Positions 50,449 to 60,469 of a DNA stretch of 64,000 nucleotides are shown in pieces. The DNA comes from Closterium sp. Naga37s-1 (Eukaryota; Streptophyta; Zygnematophyceae; Desmidiales; Closteriaceae), in the NCBI GenBank assembly GCA_947471745.1, contig CANJKZ010000409.1:682001-746000 (forward strand), in the 5' to 3' direction. A model generated the notes under the pieces. The model did no database searches, was not told the origin of the DNA, and saw nothing but the letters and a program-made list of their open reading frames with translations. A program made the position numbers and the translations under genes. Position 1 is the stretch's first letter. Every line of letters begins with the position of its first letter.

Positions 50449-52071
50449 ATGGTGCGCGAGACGGAGTATTACGACCTGCTGGGGATCGCGCCCGGCGCAG
50501 ACGCGTCGGTCATTCGGAAGGCCTATTTGTGAAGGTGCGGAAGGGGGAAGGGGGGGAGAGGTGGGGGGAAGGTACGAGGGGGAGGTGGGGGGAAGGTACG
50601 GGGGGGAGGTGGGGAGAAGGAAACTGGGGGAAAGGGGGAAGGGGGAGACAGGGGCGGTGTTGGGGATCGCTCCCGGCGCAGACGCGTCCGTCATACGAAA
50701 GGCCTACTTCGTGAAGGTGCGGCGATGGAGTGTGCGGGGGGTGTGTTGGGGGAGTGTGTTGGGGGGGTGTGTTGGGGGAGTGTGTTGGGGGGTTGGAGGG
50801 TAACACGGGGGGAGGGTGGGGGGAAGGAAACCGGGGGAAAGGGGGGGAGGTGGAGACAGGGGCGGTGCTGGGAATTGCGCCCGGAGCAGATTCTTCCGTC
50901 GTATGAAAGTCCTACTTCGTTAGGCTGCGGAAGGGGGAAGAAGAGGGGAAAGGGTGGGGGAATGGGGGAGGAGAGGGGGGAGGAGAGGGGGGAGGGAGGG
51001 GAAAGAGAGGGGAAGAGGGTAGAAAGAAGCCCCAGTGATTCTGTCTAAGCCCCCGGGCGAATATTTTCTTGAGGCACTTTAAAAAGTTAGCCCCCGTCCC
51101 CTTCCCCCCACCCTCCTTCTCCCCTCCCCCCTGCCAACAGGCGCGCCTGGTGCATCCTGACAAGAACCGGGACGACCCGAAAGCAGCGGCCAAGTTCCAG
51201 GCACTAGGGAAGGCGTACCAGGTGCGACTCCCCATCCCCTTCTCCTCCCCCCCTCCCCCCCCCCCTTTCCCCCATCCCTTTCCGCCCCCCCCATTCCCCC
51301 CACCTCGTCAGGCGCACCTGGTGCATCCTGACAAGAACCGCGATGATCCCAAGGCGGCGGCCAAGTTCCAGGCGCTGGGGGAGGCGTACCAGGTGCTCAG
51401 CGACCCCGTGCAGCGCGAACGGCTCTTACAAAGAACATACTCCCCCTCACCCTCTTCTTCCCTGTTCTTCCCCTCCCCCCCTTCCGCCACCCCCTTTCCC
51501 CACCCTCTCCCCCGCCAGGCGCGCCTGGTTCATCCCAACAAGAACCGCGATGATCCCAAGGCGGCGGCCAAGTTCCAGGCGCTGGGGGAGGCGTACCAGG
51601 TGCTCAGCGACCCCGTGCAGCGCGAACGGCTCTTACAAAGAACATACTCCCCCTCACCCTCTTCTTCCCTGTTCTTCCCCTCCCCCCCTTCCGCCACCCC
51701 CTTTCCCCACCCTCTCCCCCGCCAGGCGCGCCTGGTTCATCCCGACAAGAACCGCGATGATCCCAAGGCGGCGGCCAAGTTCCAGGCGCTGGGGGAGGCG
51801 TACCAGGTGCTCAGCGACCCCGTGCAGCGGTGTTCGGGATGCTGTTTGGCAGCGAGGCCTTTGAGGACTATGTCGGGCAGCTCGCCATGGCCACCTTTGC
51901 TTCCATCGCCTTCGACTCGGCTGCTGCTGCCGCTGCTGTTGGTGGTGGTGCTGCTGAGGGAGGGATTGCAGCAGGGCTGGTCCCCGGGGAGGTTCAGCAG
52001 AGGCTCAAGGTATGTGGAAAGTGGGAGGTGGGAGGTGGGAGGTGGGAGCTACGTGGGAGGTGGGATGTGAA

Positions 52072-52102
<31 letters not shown>

Positions 52103-55100
52103 AAGAGGGGGTACAGCTGAGTTATTCCACCCTGTGATACTCACTCTCACTCTCACTCTCCCTCTCACTCTCCCTCTCACTCTCCCTCTCACTCTCCCTC
52201 TCACTCCTCCCCTCACTCCTCCTTTATTCCTTCCACGTGGCGGACCAGCGGGTGGGGGAGAATGCTAGGGAAGCTGCGTACAGCTGAGAGCTTCAAGTAG
52301 GTGACACTTTGATTGTCACTGCACTCTCACTCCTCCCCTCTCACCTCCATTCCTCCCGCTGCCGCCGCTGCTGTTGGTGGTGCTCCTGAAGGGGGGATTG
52401 CAGCAGGGCTGGTCCCTGGGGAGGTTCAGCAGAGGCTCAAGGTATGTGGGAGGTGGGAGGCGGGAGGTGGGAGGTGGGAGGTGGGAGGTGGGGCGTGAGA
52501 CAGCACCTAGTACCCACGCAGGGCTGAGTGGAGCTGTGAAGTGAAGCTATAGGGGAAGGAAGCCCAGGCAACCCAGGTGCCACGGGTGGGGGAGCTGCTC
52601 GAGAAGGTGGTTACTGCTGAGTCGACTCAAAAGGTGACTTTTGGCTTTTGAGTCGACTCAAAAGGTGACTTTTGGCTTTTGAGTCGACTCAAAAGTCACC
52701 TCAGGTTCCACGGGTGGGGGAGCTGCTCGAGAAGGTGGTTACTGCTGAGAGCCTGCAAGTTATTCCACCCTGTGATACTCACTCTCACTCTCACTCTCAC
52801 TCCTCCCCTCACTCCTCCTTTATTCCTTCCAGGTGGCGCAGGACCAGCGGGTGGGGGAGGTGCTGGGGAAGCTGGGTACAACTGAGTGTTGCTGGGGAAG
52901 CTGCGTGCGCGGCTTCTTTTCCCCAAGATTGCCTCGCACAACCGCGCCTCTCTCTCCTCTTGCCCTCCCTCCCTCCCTCCTTCTCACTTGCAGGTGGCCC
53001 AGGACCAGCGAGTGGGGGAGCTGCTGGGAAAGCTGCGCGCGCGGCTGCACCTGTGGGGGTTGGGCGGGAGGGGCAAGGAGGAGTTTGTGCGGTGGGGGCA
53101 TGAAGAGGCGGACAAGCTTGCACATGCTGGTGGGTGGGTGGGTGGGAGAGAAGAGGAGGGTGGGGCCCGGGGGTAGACGCGTGTGTCACTTTTGAGAACT
53201 CCCACGAGCTTGTGCGGTGGGGGCATGAAGAGAGGCGGACAAGCTTGCACATGCTGGTGGGTGGGTGGGTGGGAGAGAAGAGGAGGGTGGGGCCCGGGGG
53301 TAGACGCGTGTGTCACTTTTGAGAACTCCCACGAGCTTGTGCGGTGGGCGCATGAAGAGAGGCGGACAAGCTTGCTCATGCTGGTGGGTGACAGGTTGGG
53401 GGCTGATGGTGGGGGGAAGAAGGGGGGGCTGATGGTGGGGGAAAGAAGGGGGGGCTACACCTGAAGGGGGTGGGCGGGAGGGGCAAGGAGGAGTTTGTGC
53501 GGTGGGCGAGGGGGAGGGGGAATAGAGAGGGGGGTGGGAAGTGGACAGGTGAGGGGAAGGACGTCTGAGTTGACTCAGTACTCGGAGAGCACATGCTGGC
53601 GAGCATAGGGTACGTGTATGAGCGCACAGCAGCCAAGGAGCAGGGCAAGGAAGCATTAGCACAGTAGTGTATGTCAGCCGCATCTGCCTTTCTCCCCTGC
53701 ATCCCGCATCCCCCACAATCAGCCTTCGGACCGCACATGCTGGCGAGTATAGGCTACGTGTACGAGCGCACAGCAGCTGAGGAGCAGGGCGCGAGCGAGC
53801 ACTAGCAGAAAGTGACACACGTGATATCTTTCCTTGCGATTGCCCCCATTCTTCCAGCCTTCGGAGAGCACATGTTGGCGAGCATAGGCTACTACGTGTA
53901 CGAGCGCACAGCAGCCAAGGAGCAGGGCAACACTAGGCACTACATATGATGTGTCTACCCCCCCTCTCGCCTACCCCCCCTCTCGCCCTTCTTTCCGCCA
54001 CCCCCCAACAGCCTTTGGAGAGCACATGTTGGCGAGCATAGGCTACGTGTACGAGCGCACAGCAGCCAAGGAGCAGGGCAAGAACCCGATGTACCTGGGA
54101 GTGCCGTTTGTGGGCGAGTGGCTGAGAGAGAGAGGCCGCCTGCTGCACACCCACGCCTCTGCTGTCGTTGGTGAGTGCGGTGCTGCTAGGGGGCGTGATG
54201 TGGTGACGCTGGGTGCAGTGCGGTGATACATGGTGGCATTGAAAGGTGGTTCAGTTCCGTTCCGTGTTGGAGCAGCAGCAGCAGCAGCAGCAGCAGCCAA
54301 GGAGCAGGGCAAGAACCCGATGTACCTGGGGGTGCCGTTTGTGGGCGAGTGGCTGAGGGAGAGAGGCCGCCTGCTGCACACCCACGCCTCTGCGGTGGTT
54401 GGTGAGTGGGGCGATGCTGCTGGGTGCAGTGCGGTGGCGCTGGGTGCCAGGTTGCATGATGCGGTGCCATTGGGTGGTGTGCGGTGATCCATGGTGGTGT
54501 TGAGATGTGGTTCAGTGTGGGACAGTGCAGCCAAGGAGCAGGGCAAGAACCCGATGTACCTGGGAGTGCCGTTTGTGGGCGAGTGGCTGAGAGATAGAGG
54601 CCGCCTGCTGCACACCCACGCCTCTGCGGTGGTTGGTGAGTGCGGTGATGCAGGGTGCAGTGCGGTGATGCAGGGTGCAGTGCGGTGATGCAGGGTGCCA
54701 GGTGGCGTGATGCGCTAGCGCAGGGAGCTGGGGGGCGATTCATGGTGTTGTTGGAAGGTGGTACAGTGTGGGGAGGGGAAGCAGCCAAGGAGCAGGGCAA
54801 GAATCCGATGTATCTGGGAGTGCCGTTTGTGGGCGAGTGGCTGAGAGAGAGAGGCCGCCTGCTGCACACCCACGCCTCTGCTGTCGTTGGTGAGTGGGGT
54901 GGTGCAGTGCGGTGACGCTGGGTGCTGTGCTGTGTGCTGGCACTGGGTGCGGTGTGCAGGCTGGGTGCAAGCAGTCTGTGTGATGCAGTGATGCCAGGCG
55001 TTAGGGGTGGGATGTGGTGACGCTGGGTGCCAGGGGCATGTGATGCGGTGGAGTTGTGTTCAAGCACAGCAGGGCATGTGCAAGGAGCTGGGTGTCGTAA

Positions 55101-58100
55101 CATCTAGTTGCCCCAACCTCCCACACCCCCCCCCCCCCATTTCTCCTTCCCGCCAGGCGTGGTGGAGCTGTGTCAGGCGCAGCAGGACATGCGCAAGGCA
55201 GTGCAGGAGCAGGAGCTTGCTGCTGCTATCACATTAAGTCACCTTTCCTCTACTAAGCTCTCCACTCCCCCTCCCCCTTTCCGTGCACCACCCCGGGACC
55301 CCCCGCCCCCATCCCTCCCCCCGCCAGGCGTGGTGGAGCTGTGTCAGGCGCAGCAGGACATGCGCAAGGCGGTGCAGGAGCAGGAGCTAGGGGGGGCAGA
55401 GCTGGCAGGGTATCTGGAGAGCCGCCAGCAGTCGCTGCTGGGGTCGCTGTGGAAGCTCAACGTGGTGGACATAGAGGCCACCTTGGGAATGGTTTGCCAC
55501 AAGGTGCGTGTGTGTGTGTGTGTGTTGTAGGCAACTGTTGATTGTGCGGTCCTTGCAGCCCCAGCAGCCCGACAGTCCGTAGGGTCGCTGTGGAAGCTCA
55601 ACGTGGTGGACATAGAGGCCACCTTGGGAATGGTTTGCCACAAGGTGAGGGCGCGTGTGTGTTGTTAGCAGTAGTTAGTTCGGCATCCTAGGCCAGCAGC
55701 AGTCCCAGCAGTCAACGCGGTCCTCTCAGCACCGCCAGCAGTGCCAGCAGTGCCAGCAGTGCCAGCAGTTGCTGCTGGGGTCACTGTGGAAGCTCAGCGT
55801 GGAGATGGAATCGAAGGCTGTGAAAGCTGTGAAGCCTGTGAAAGCTGTGAAAGCTGTGAAGGCTGTGAAGGCTGTGAAACCACACATCCTCTTCCCTCCC
55901 CACTTTGCTCCAGGTTCTGACAGAGGAGTGTGAGTCGAAAACTGTGGAGTCTAGTTCTGGGGCGCCTCAAAACCACACATCCTCTTCCCTCCCCACTTTG
56001 CTCCAGGTTCTGACAGAGGAGTGTGAGTCGAAAACTGTGCTGGAAGGGCGTGCTCATGCTCTCAAGAAGCTAGGAGCGATTTTCCAGGTAGGGTCGCAGT
56101 TGTACGAGTATTGAGACGAGGTTTGAGTTGACTGAAAACTCATTCCAGGTGGGGTTGCTGTAGGACTCTTTAGACGTCTCAAAAGGTCGGATTGCTCTTT
56201 GCAGGTTGTTAATATGCAAGCTGCTGCTGCTTCTAACGTTCCTGACAGCAAATTTTAGAACCAGGGCTCTTTTCCAGGTGGGGGTGTGGGTGTGGGTTGC
56301 TGCGTTGGAGCTGCTTTTGCAACCAACCAGGTGGTTCGTTTAAATAACTGCAAAAGAAATTACAAGAAGCTAACAGTTGTATTGCGGGTGAAGGTCTGTG
56401 TAACTGATGGGAGGGAGGGATAATGATGGTTCAGGTGCAAGCCAGCGGGAGACATGGGCCTATTTTTGAGTCGACTCAAAAGTCACCTGATGGGAGGGAG
56501 GGATAATGATGGTTCTGGGGCAAACCAGCGGGAGACATGGTGGTGGCGGGCTGGTCTGGAATGGTGCGGGATTAGGAGTGTGTTGGTTTGGTGAGGGTGG
56601 GATATCAGACGTCTTGAACAAGCGTGTTATCACTTGAAACGTGCAGGAGGGAGTGAGAGCTGCTGGAATGGGAGTGAGATACAGGAGAGGCGTGATTGAG
56701 TGAGTGGCATGGCACGGGATCGTGAGTGCCTATCGTTGCTTGACTGGTCCTGTGTGAGGCTCTCACTCACTCTCCTCACGACTATTGATTGATTGCCCCG
56801 ATGCTTTGCATGGGTGTGACATGGCATGGCATGGCGTGGCATGGCACGGGATCGTATGGCATGGCATGTCACGGCATGTCACGGCATGTAATGGCATGGC
56901 AATGGCATGGCATGTCACTGCATGGCACGCACATCAGGCCAAGGCGCGGCACTTGAATCAACTCAAGGCAGACGCAGAGTCAGCGTCAAGAGCAGCAGAA
57001 GCAGCAGCGGCAGCAGGGAGCCTCTCCCCTCACATGCGTCCCAAACCCTCCTATCACCGCCCCTTGGTACGTGCTATGCTGTGACAAGTGAGTCTGCTTT
57101 TGAGGCGACTCAAAAGCAGCAGCAGCAGCAGCAGGGAGCCTCTCCCCTCACATGCGTCCCAAACCCTCCTATCACCGCCCCTTGGTACGTGCTATGCTGT
57201 GACAAGTGAGTCTGCTTTTGAGGCGACTCAAAAGCAGCAGCAGCAGCAGGGAGCCTCTCCCCTCACATGCGTCCCAAACCCTCCTACCACCGCCCCTTGG
57301 TATGTGCCCATCCCGGTCCCTATCCCCATGCCCATCCCATCCCATGCCCATCCCATCCCATCCCATCCCATCCCATCCCATCCCATCCCATCCCATCCCC
57401 ATTCCAATCCCCCTCCCTTCCCTATCCCCATCCCCATTCCCATTCCCATCCCCATCCCCATCCCCATGCCCATCCCCATGCCCATCCCCATCCCCATCCC
57501 CATCCCCATCCCCATCCCCATCCCCATCCCCATTCCCATCCCCACCCATCCCCATCCCCATCCCCATCCCCATCCCCATCCCCATCCCCATCCCTCTCCC
57601 AAATCTCTATCTCCCCCTGTCTCTCCAGGATTAGATCTACTCACCAGCCCCCCAGGCCAGAAGGCTGGGGCAAATCGCGGCCATCCACGGGATCCCGCAT
57701 GTTGTTTCGTGTCTTGGGTCGACTCAAAACAACGACTCGCGGCCATCCACGGGATCCCGCCTGCTGTTTCTCACCCCTATCCATCCACCCCTCTCACCCC
57801 TGTCGCCCGCCCGGCACTGCAGATCTACCCAATACCAGCCCCATGGGCTAGAGGCTTTGCCTGCCGCCTCCCACCTTTTGAGCCGCCTCAAAAGCCCTCT
57901 CTCCCCCCTCTCCCCCCTCTCTCCCCCCTCTCTCCCCCCTCTCCCCCCTCTCTTCCCCCTCTCCCCCCCCTCTCCTCTCTCTCTCCCCCCTGTTTCCCCC
58001 GGCACTACAGATCTACCCAATACCAGCCCCATGGGCTAGAGGCTTTGCCTGCCGCCTCCCACCTTTTGAGGCGCCTCAAAAGCCCTCTCTCCCCCCTCTC

Positions 58101-59349
58101 CCCCCTCTCTCCCCCCTCTCTCCCCCCTCTCCCCCCTCTCTCCCCCCTCTCCCCCCCCTCTCCCCTCTCTCTCCCCCCTGTTTTCCCCGGCACTACAGAT
58201 CTACCCAATACCAGCCCCATGGGCGAGAGGCTTTGCCGTTGCCTCCCACCTTTTGAGGCGCCTCAAAAGCCCTCTCTCCCCCCTCTCCCCCCTCTCTCCC
58301 CCCTCTCTCCCCCCTGTCCCTCCCGGCACTGCAGATCTACCCAATACCAGCCCCCTGGGCAAGAGGCTTTGCCGGCCGCCCCCCGCCTTCCCTGTTCAAC
58401 CCTTATGCGCCCTGGCCGCCAGGAGGAGCCATGCAGGTGGGACCGTGAGAGAGAGAGAGAGCAGGGATGCAGGGTGAATGCTCGAGATTGAGTTGAGTGC
58501 AATACTGCAACTTGAGGCATGCAGGATTCAATTCAACCCCTATGCGCCCTGGCCGCCAGGAGGAGCCATGCAGGTGAGTGAGAGTGGGGGGGGGGGGGGT
58601 GTGAGAGCAGGGGAACCGTGCTGCATATTAGGGGCCGCCTGCAAGTTAGCGCTCCAACTCAACCCCTATGTGCCCTGGCCACCTGGGGGGCACAACTATG
58701 AGAGCAGGGGTGGGTGAGAGCAGGGGCGGGCGAGAGCAGGGGCGGGCGAGATCCTAGGTCGGACGTATTTATTTCATAACTTCCTTTTCCCCCCCTAATG
58801 CAGGGCTCACATAAGGCGTTTTATTCTGAGGAGACGGCTCAGGAGCAGGAGTACCAGTACCAGCAGCACAGGGAGAAGCAGAGAGCAGCGTATTCATGAT
58901 TGCATGTTATGTCTTAATAAAAACCCTCTTCCCCCTATTGCAGGGATCTCACAAGGCGTTTTATTCTGAGGAGACGGCTCAGGAGCAGGAGTGCCAGTAC
59001 CAGCAGCACAGGGAGAAGCAGAGAGCAGCGGAGGAGCAATGGCGGAGGGAGCAGGACGAGCTAGCACAGCGACAGCAGCAGGAGAGACAAGAGCGGAAAG
59101 AGCGGGAAGAGCAAAGAGAGCAACAAGCGCAGGAGGAGAAGCAGCGACAGCGGGAGCAGGAGCAGAAGAGGAGGCAGAAGCAGGAGCAGCAGCAGTGGGG
59201 AGAGCAGCAGGCACGGGCCAGTGCCTCACCAGCAGAGAGTGCAGCTGGATATTCATCCGCAGCAGCTGGAGCAGCAGGAGGAGCAGGAGGAGCAGGAGGA
59301 GCAGGAGGAGCAGGAAGAGCAGGAGGAGCAGGAAGAGCAGCCTCAGAAG

Positions 59350-59385
<36 letters not shown>

Positions 59386-59822
59386 CAGCGGCAGCAGCAG
59401 CAGCAGCAGCAGCCATGGATCCCCTATCTGCGTCCGTCAACCCTCAGGCAGCCCATTCAGAATCAGAGCCTTCGCCACTACTCACTCCCCCACCTCCTCC
59501 TCTTAACACTACTTCTACTCCTTCTGCTGCTTCCGCCTCTGGTGCTTCAGCTGTTACTACCTCTCTCCCTGACCGTCCTCCGCTCCTTTCCCCATCTGCG
59601 TCACCATCCCCAACAACTCCTTCTCGTGCTGCTCGCACACGCGCTCCTCCTCCTCCTCATCCTCGTCCTTCCAACGCATCTCACCCCAACTTCATGGCCA
59701 TGTCTGTTGCCGAGATCAAACGGTACATTCGCAGTCATAACGGCGACACGACAGGACTCGTGGCGCGATCGGACCTAATAGCGTATGCCAAGACCCTCTC
59801 AGAACCCGCAACCGCTGGTTGA
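50449..59822 (+). CDS. DnaJ (J-domain) protein with DnaJ-X domain, 5-prime part out of frame
   Basis: Exons match plant DnaJ-X chaperones of the DNAJ10 type. The J-domain start [20 protein letters not shown] is at 50449. The HPD part ([32 protein letters not shown]) comes in four exon copies, the last from 51726. The DnaJ-X part is in exons 51830-52009, 52994-53129, 54012-54170, 55328-55503, 56007-56087 and 56938-57066, followed by 58335-58436 and 58944-59822. From 51830 on all phases agree. Before that they do not: the first J exon is one base short of its copy near 50527, and the HPD exon runs into [16 protein letters not shown] in another frame, lacking the usual AYDxxG link. The gene may therefore be damaged, or an exon was missed. 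The last exon adds a Gln/Glu/Arg coiled coil, Ala and Ser/Pro runs and a SAP-like end ([20 protein letters not shown]). Expected role: Hsp70 co-chaperone. Confidence 0.75.
50640..50940 (+). repeat. Two extra copies of the J-domain start exon
   Basis: The piece coding [19 protein letters not shown] recurs at about 50655-50720 and again, more decayed, at 50865-50930. Neither carries the start codon. The middle copy ends with an intact KAYFVK|GTGCGG junction, which the first copy lacks by one base. G-rich repeats fill the gaps. Confidence 0.8.
51141..51829 (+). repeat. Fourfold copies of the HPD exon, three in a 207-bp tandem
   Basis: Copies start at 51141, 51312, 51519 and 51726. The last three have an exact 207-bp period including the C-rich intron. 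In the copy at 51519 the HPD tripeptide reads HPN, which would abolish Hsp70 stimulation if used. The others read HPD. Confidence 0.9.
52230..52880 (+). repeat. Copies of DnaJ-X exon edges, with a triple palindrome at 52617-52695
   Basis: The exon tail GAGGTTCAGCAGAGGCTCAAG plus donor recurs at 52355-52439. The next exon head (GTGGCGCAGGACCAGCGGGT) recurs at about 52240 and 52833. A 47-bp segment at 52575-52621 is repeated at 52703-52749, and between them lie three palindromes (52617-52634, 52645-52664, 52676-52695), the last two perfect CTTTTGAGTCGACTCAAAAG with a 31-bp period. Confidence 0.85.
53083..53400 (+). repeat. 127-bp tandem of exon tail with palindrome-like spacers
   Basis: The exon end (TTTGTGCGGTGGGGGCATGA to the GTGGGT donor and G-rich intron) is copied twice downstream, at 53209 and 53336. 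Each copy is preceded by CTTTTGAGAACTCCCACGAG (53189-53208 and 53316-53335). The left half is the canonical CTTTTGAG and the right half has diverged. Confidence 0.85.
53565..53935 (+). repeat. Three upstream copies of the exon at 54012
   Basis: Heads of the exon coding [20 protein letters not shown] occur at about 53580, 53715 and 53857. The first is preceded by the palindrome CTGAGTTGACTCAG (53565-53578). Confidence 0.8.
54285..54900 (+). repeat. Three downstream copies of the exon tail coding [14 protein letters not shown]
   Basis: Copies of about 110 bp from GCAGCCAAGGAGCAGGGCAA to the GTTGGTGAGT donor lie at about 54293, 54528 and 54781. All remain open and in a single frame, including [14 protein letters not shown], so alternative use cannot be excluded. 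No palindrome separates them. The spacers are diverged copies of a GTGCGGTGATGC repeat. Confidence 0.85.
55157..55660 (+). repeat. Copies of both edges of the exon at 55328
   Basis: An upstream copy of the head (GCGTGGTGGAGCTGTGTCAG, 55157-55220) and a downstream copy of the tail (GGGTCGCTGTGGAAGCTCAA to CACAAGGTGAGG, 55580-55650) flank the full exon. Confidence 0.85.
55878..56039 (+). repeat. Identical 69-bp repeats flanking a 24-bp insert
   Basis: Positions 55878-55946 and 55971-56039 are identical over 69 bp and contain the acceptor and first 33 bases of the exon coding [11 protein letters not shown]. The 24-bp insert ends in the right half of the palindrome family (TTCTGGGGCGCCTCAA). The identity implies a recent event or gene conversion. 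Confidence 0.92.
56121..56186 (+). repeat. Two degenerate palindromes downstream of the exon ending 56087
   Basis: GTTTGAGTTGACTGAAAAC (56121-56139) and CTTTAGACGTCTCAAAAGG (56168-56186) separate short repeats of the donor region (CCAGGTAGGGTCGCAGTTGT and CCAGGTGGGGTTGCTGTAGG). Confidence 0.65.
56404..56540. repeat. 54-bp direct repeats flanking a palindrome, purely intronic
   Basis: 56404-56457 and 56487-56540 match at about 50 of 54 positions. The 29 bp between contain TTTTTGAGTCGACTCAAAAG (56463-56482). Neither copy touches an exon, so the duplication process is not tied to exon edges. Confidence 0.92.
56998..57306 (+). repeat. Exon tail in three copies separated by two identical palindromes
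   Basis: The tail of the exon ending 57066 plus about 30 bp of intron (GGGAGCCTCTCCCCTCACAT to GACAAGTGAGTCTG) is present three times. Identical CTTTTGAGGCGACTCAAAAG sequences at 57097-57116 and 57215-57234 separate them. All copies keep a CTTGGTA donor. Confidence 0.92.
57307..57600 (+). repeat. CCCATC microsatellite
   Basis: Almost 300 bp of CCCATC and CCCATCCCAT units lie within an intron of the DnaJ gene. The two-residue-repeat open frames on both strands are artefacts. Confidence 0.95.
57675..57775. repeat. 38-bp duplication split by palindrome
   Basis: TCGCGGCCATCCACGGGATC and its right flank at 57675-57712 recur at 57737-57775. The spacer includes CTTGGGTCGACTCAAAAC at 57713-57730. 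Confidence 0.85.
57825..58334 (+). repeat. 188-bp tandem that includes the palindrome, three units
   Basis: A unit made of the head of the exon at 58335 (ATCTACCCAATACCAGCCCC), a perfect palindrome (57875-57894, 58063-58082, 58250-58269) and a CCCCCTCT tract is repeated with 187-188 bp spacing. Here the palindrome was already in place when the region was amplified. Confidence 0.9.
58530..58895 (+). repeat. Copies of the exon tail ending 58436 and of the last exon head
   Basis: TTCAACCCCTATGCGCCCTG with the GGAGCCATGCAGGTGAG donor recurs at 58530-58577 and, altered, at 58655-58700. The last exon head (TCACATAAGGCGTTTTATTC) is copied at 58802-58890 before the true one at 58944. Confidence 0.85.
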
Positions 59823-60335
59823 CTCAACTGTGACGCCCATTCGAGCACCTGTGAAGCTCGTGGCGCGCGATCGGACCATATAGCGTACAGAAAGACCCTC
59901 TCAGAACCGAGGTGACTGTTTAAAGTCGACTCAAAAGGACCTTATAGCACATGTCAAGACCCTGTCCGAACACGCAACTGCAGATTGATGGACCCATCCG
60001 TGGCTGTCAGTTTAACAGTTGCAAAGCTCTGCAGCAGTTTCGCACAGTTACACCATAGTAGGTGGTGGTTCGGTCGGTGGTAAGGTGGTAAGTCACCACT
60101 ACCAGTATTGGACTGAAGTTGCACCACAGCCGCCACCACCACCGCCACCACGAGTTTAGTTTAGTGGACGGTAGTAGTCACCTATTTTGTTGTTGTGCGC
60201 CTTCTTTTGAGGCGCCTCAGTACTCATCGGTTCTTCTAGCATCCATGCAGATCTATGCCTGTAGAGTGGAGTGGACCAAGGTGCCACCACAACACAAGTT
60301 ACACCTGGTGTAGTGTAGTGCAGTGTAGTGTATTG
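59823..60335 (+). other. 3-prime flank of the DnaJ gene with copies of its last codons
   Basis: Segments resembling the final coding stretch (GATCGGACCTAATAGCGTAT onward) recur at about 59869 and 59936. A palindrome GTTTAAAGTCGACTCAAAAG (59918-59937) lies before the second, and another, CTTTTGAGGCGCCTCAGTAC, is at 60204-60223. So the palindrome family also occurs in transcribed 3-prime flank. The right end abuts the Copia LTR. Confidence 0.65.
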
Positions 60336-60469
60336 TGTTAGAATCTAGAGACAGGAATGAATGAACTATGAAAGAGTTGGGTACAAGTATGAAACCCTAA
60401 ACGGGGCTGTACCCCATATTGGCTACCCCACTACAGCCTACACATATATAACATGCATATACTTTGACA
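60336..60469 (-). repeat. Copia 3-prime LTR
   Basis: 134 bp beginning TGTTAGAATC and ending CTTTGACA on the plus strand. It shares AACCCTAA, GGGCTGTAC and CCCACT blocks and the adjoining polypurine tract with the LTRs of the composite element at 30210-32630. Confidence 0.8.

Noticed and set aside
52617-52695. The palindromes as cloning linker or vector carry-over (they contain a SalI-type GTCGAC core)
   Set aside because: Centres vary (GGCGCC, GAATTC, GACGTC, GCCGCC), arms extend beyond any linker, and degraded versions exist across many loci with different flanks.
54285-54900. The three extra open copies as genuine additional coding exons
   Set aside because: They repeat only part of the exon, lack an acceptor-linked in-phase start, and would insert duplicated helices not known in DnaJ-X proteins; kept as intronic copies pending transcript data.
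57172-57851. Met-Gly, Pro-Ile and Pro-His repeat frames over 57172-57851
   Set aside because: Produced by the CCCATC microsatellite; no start, family or splice support.
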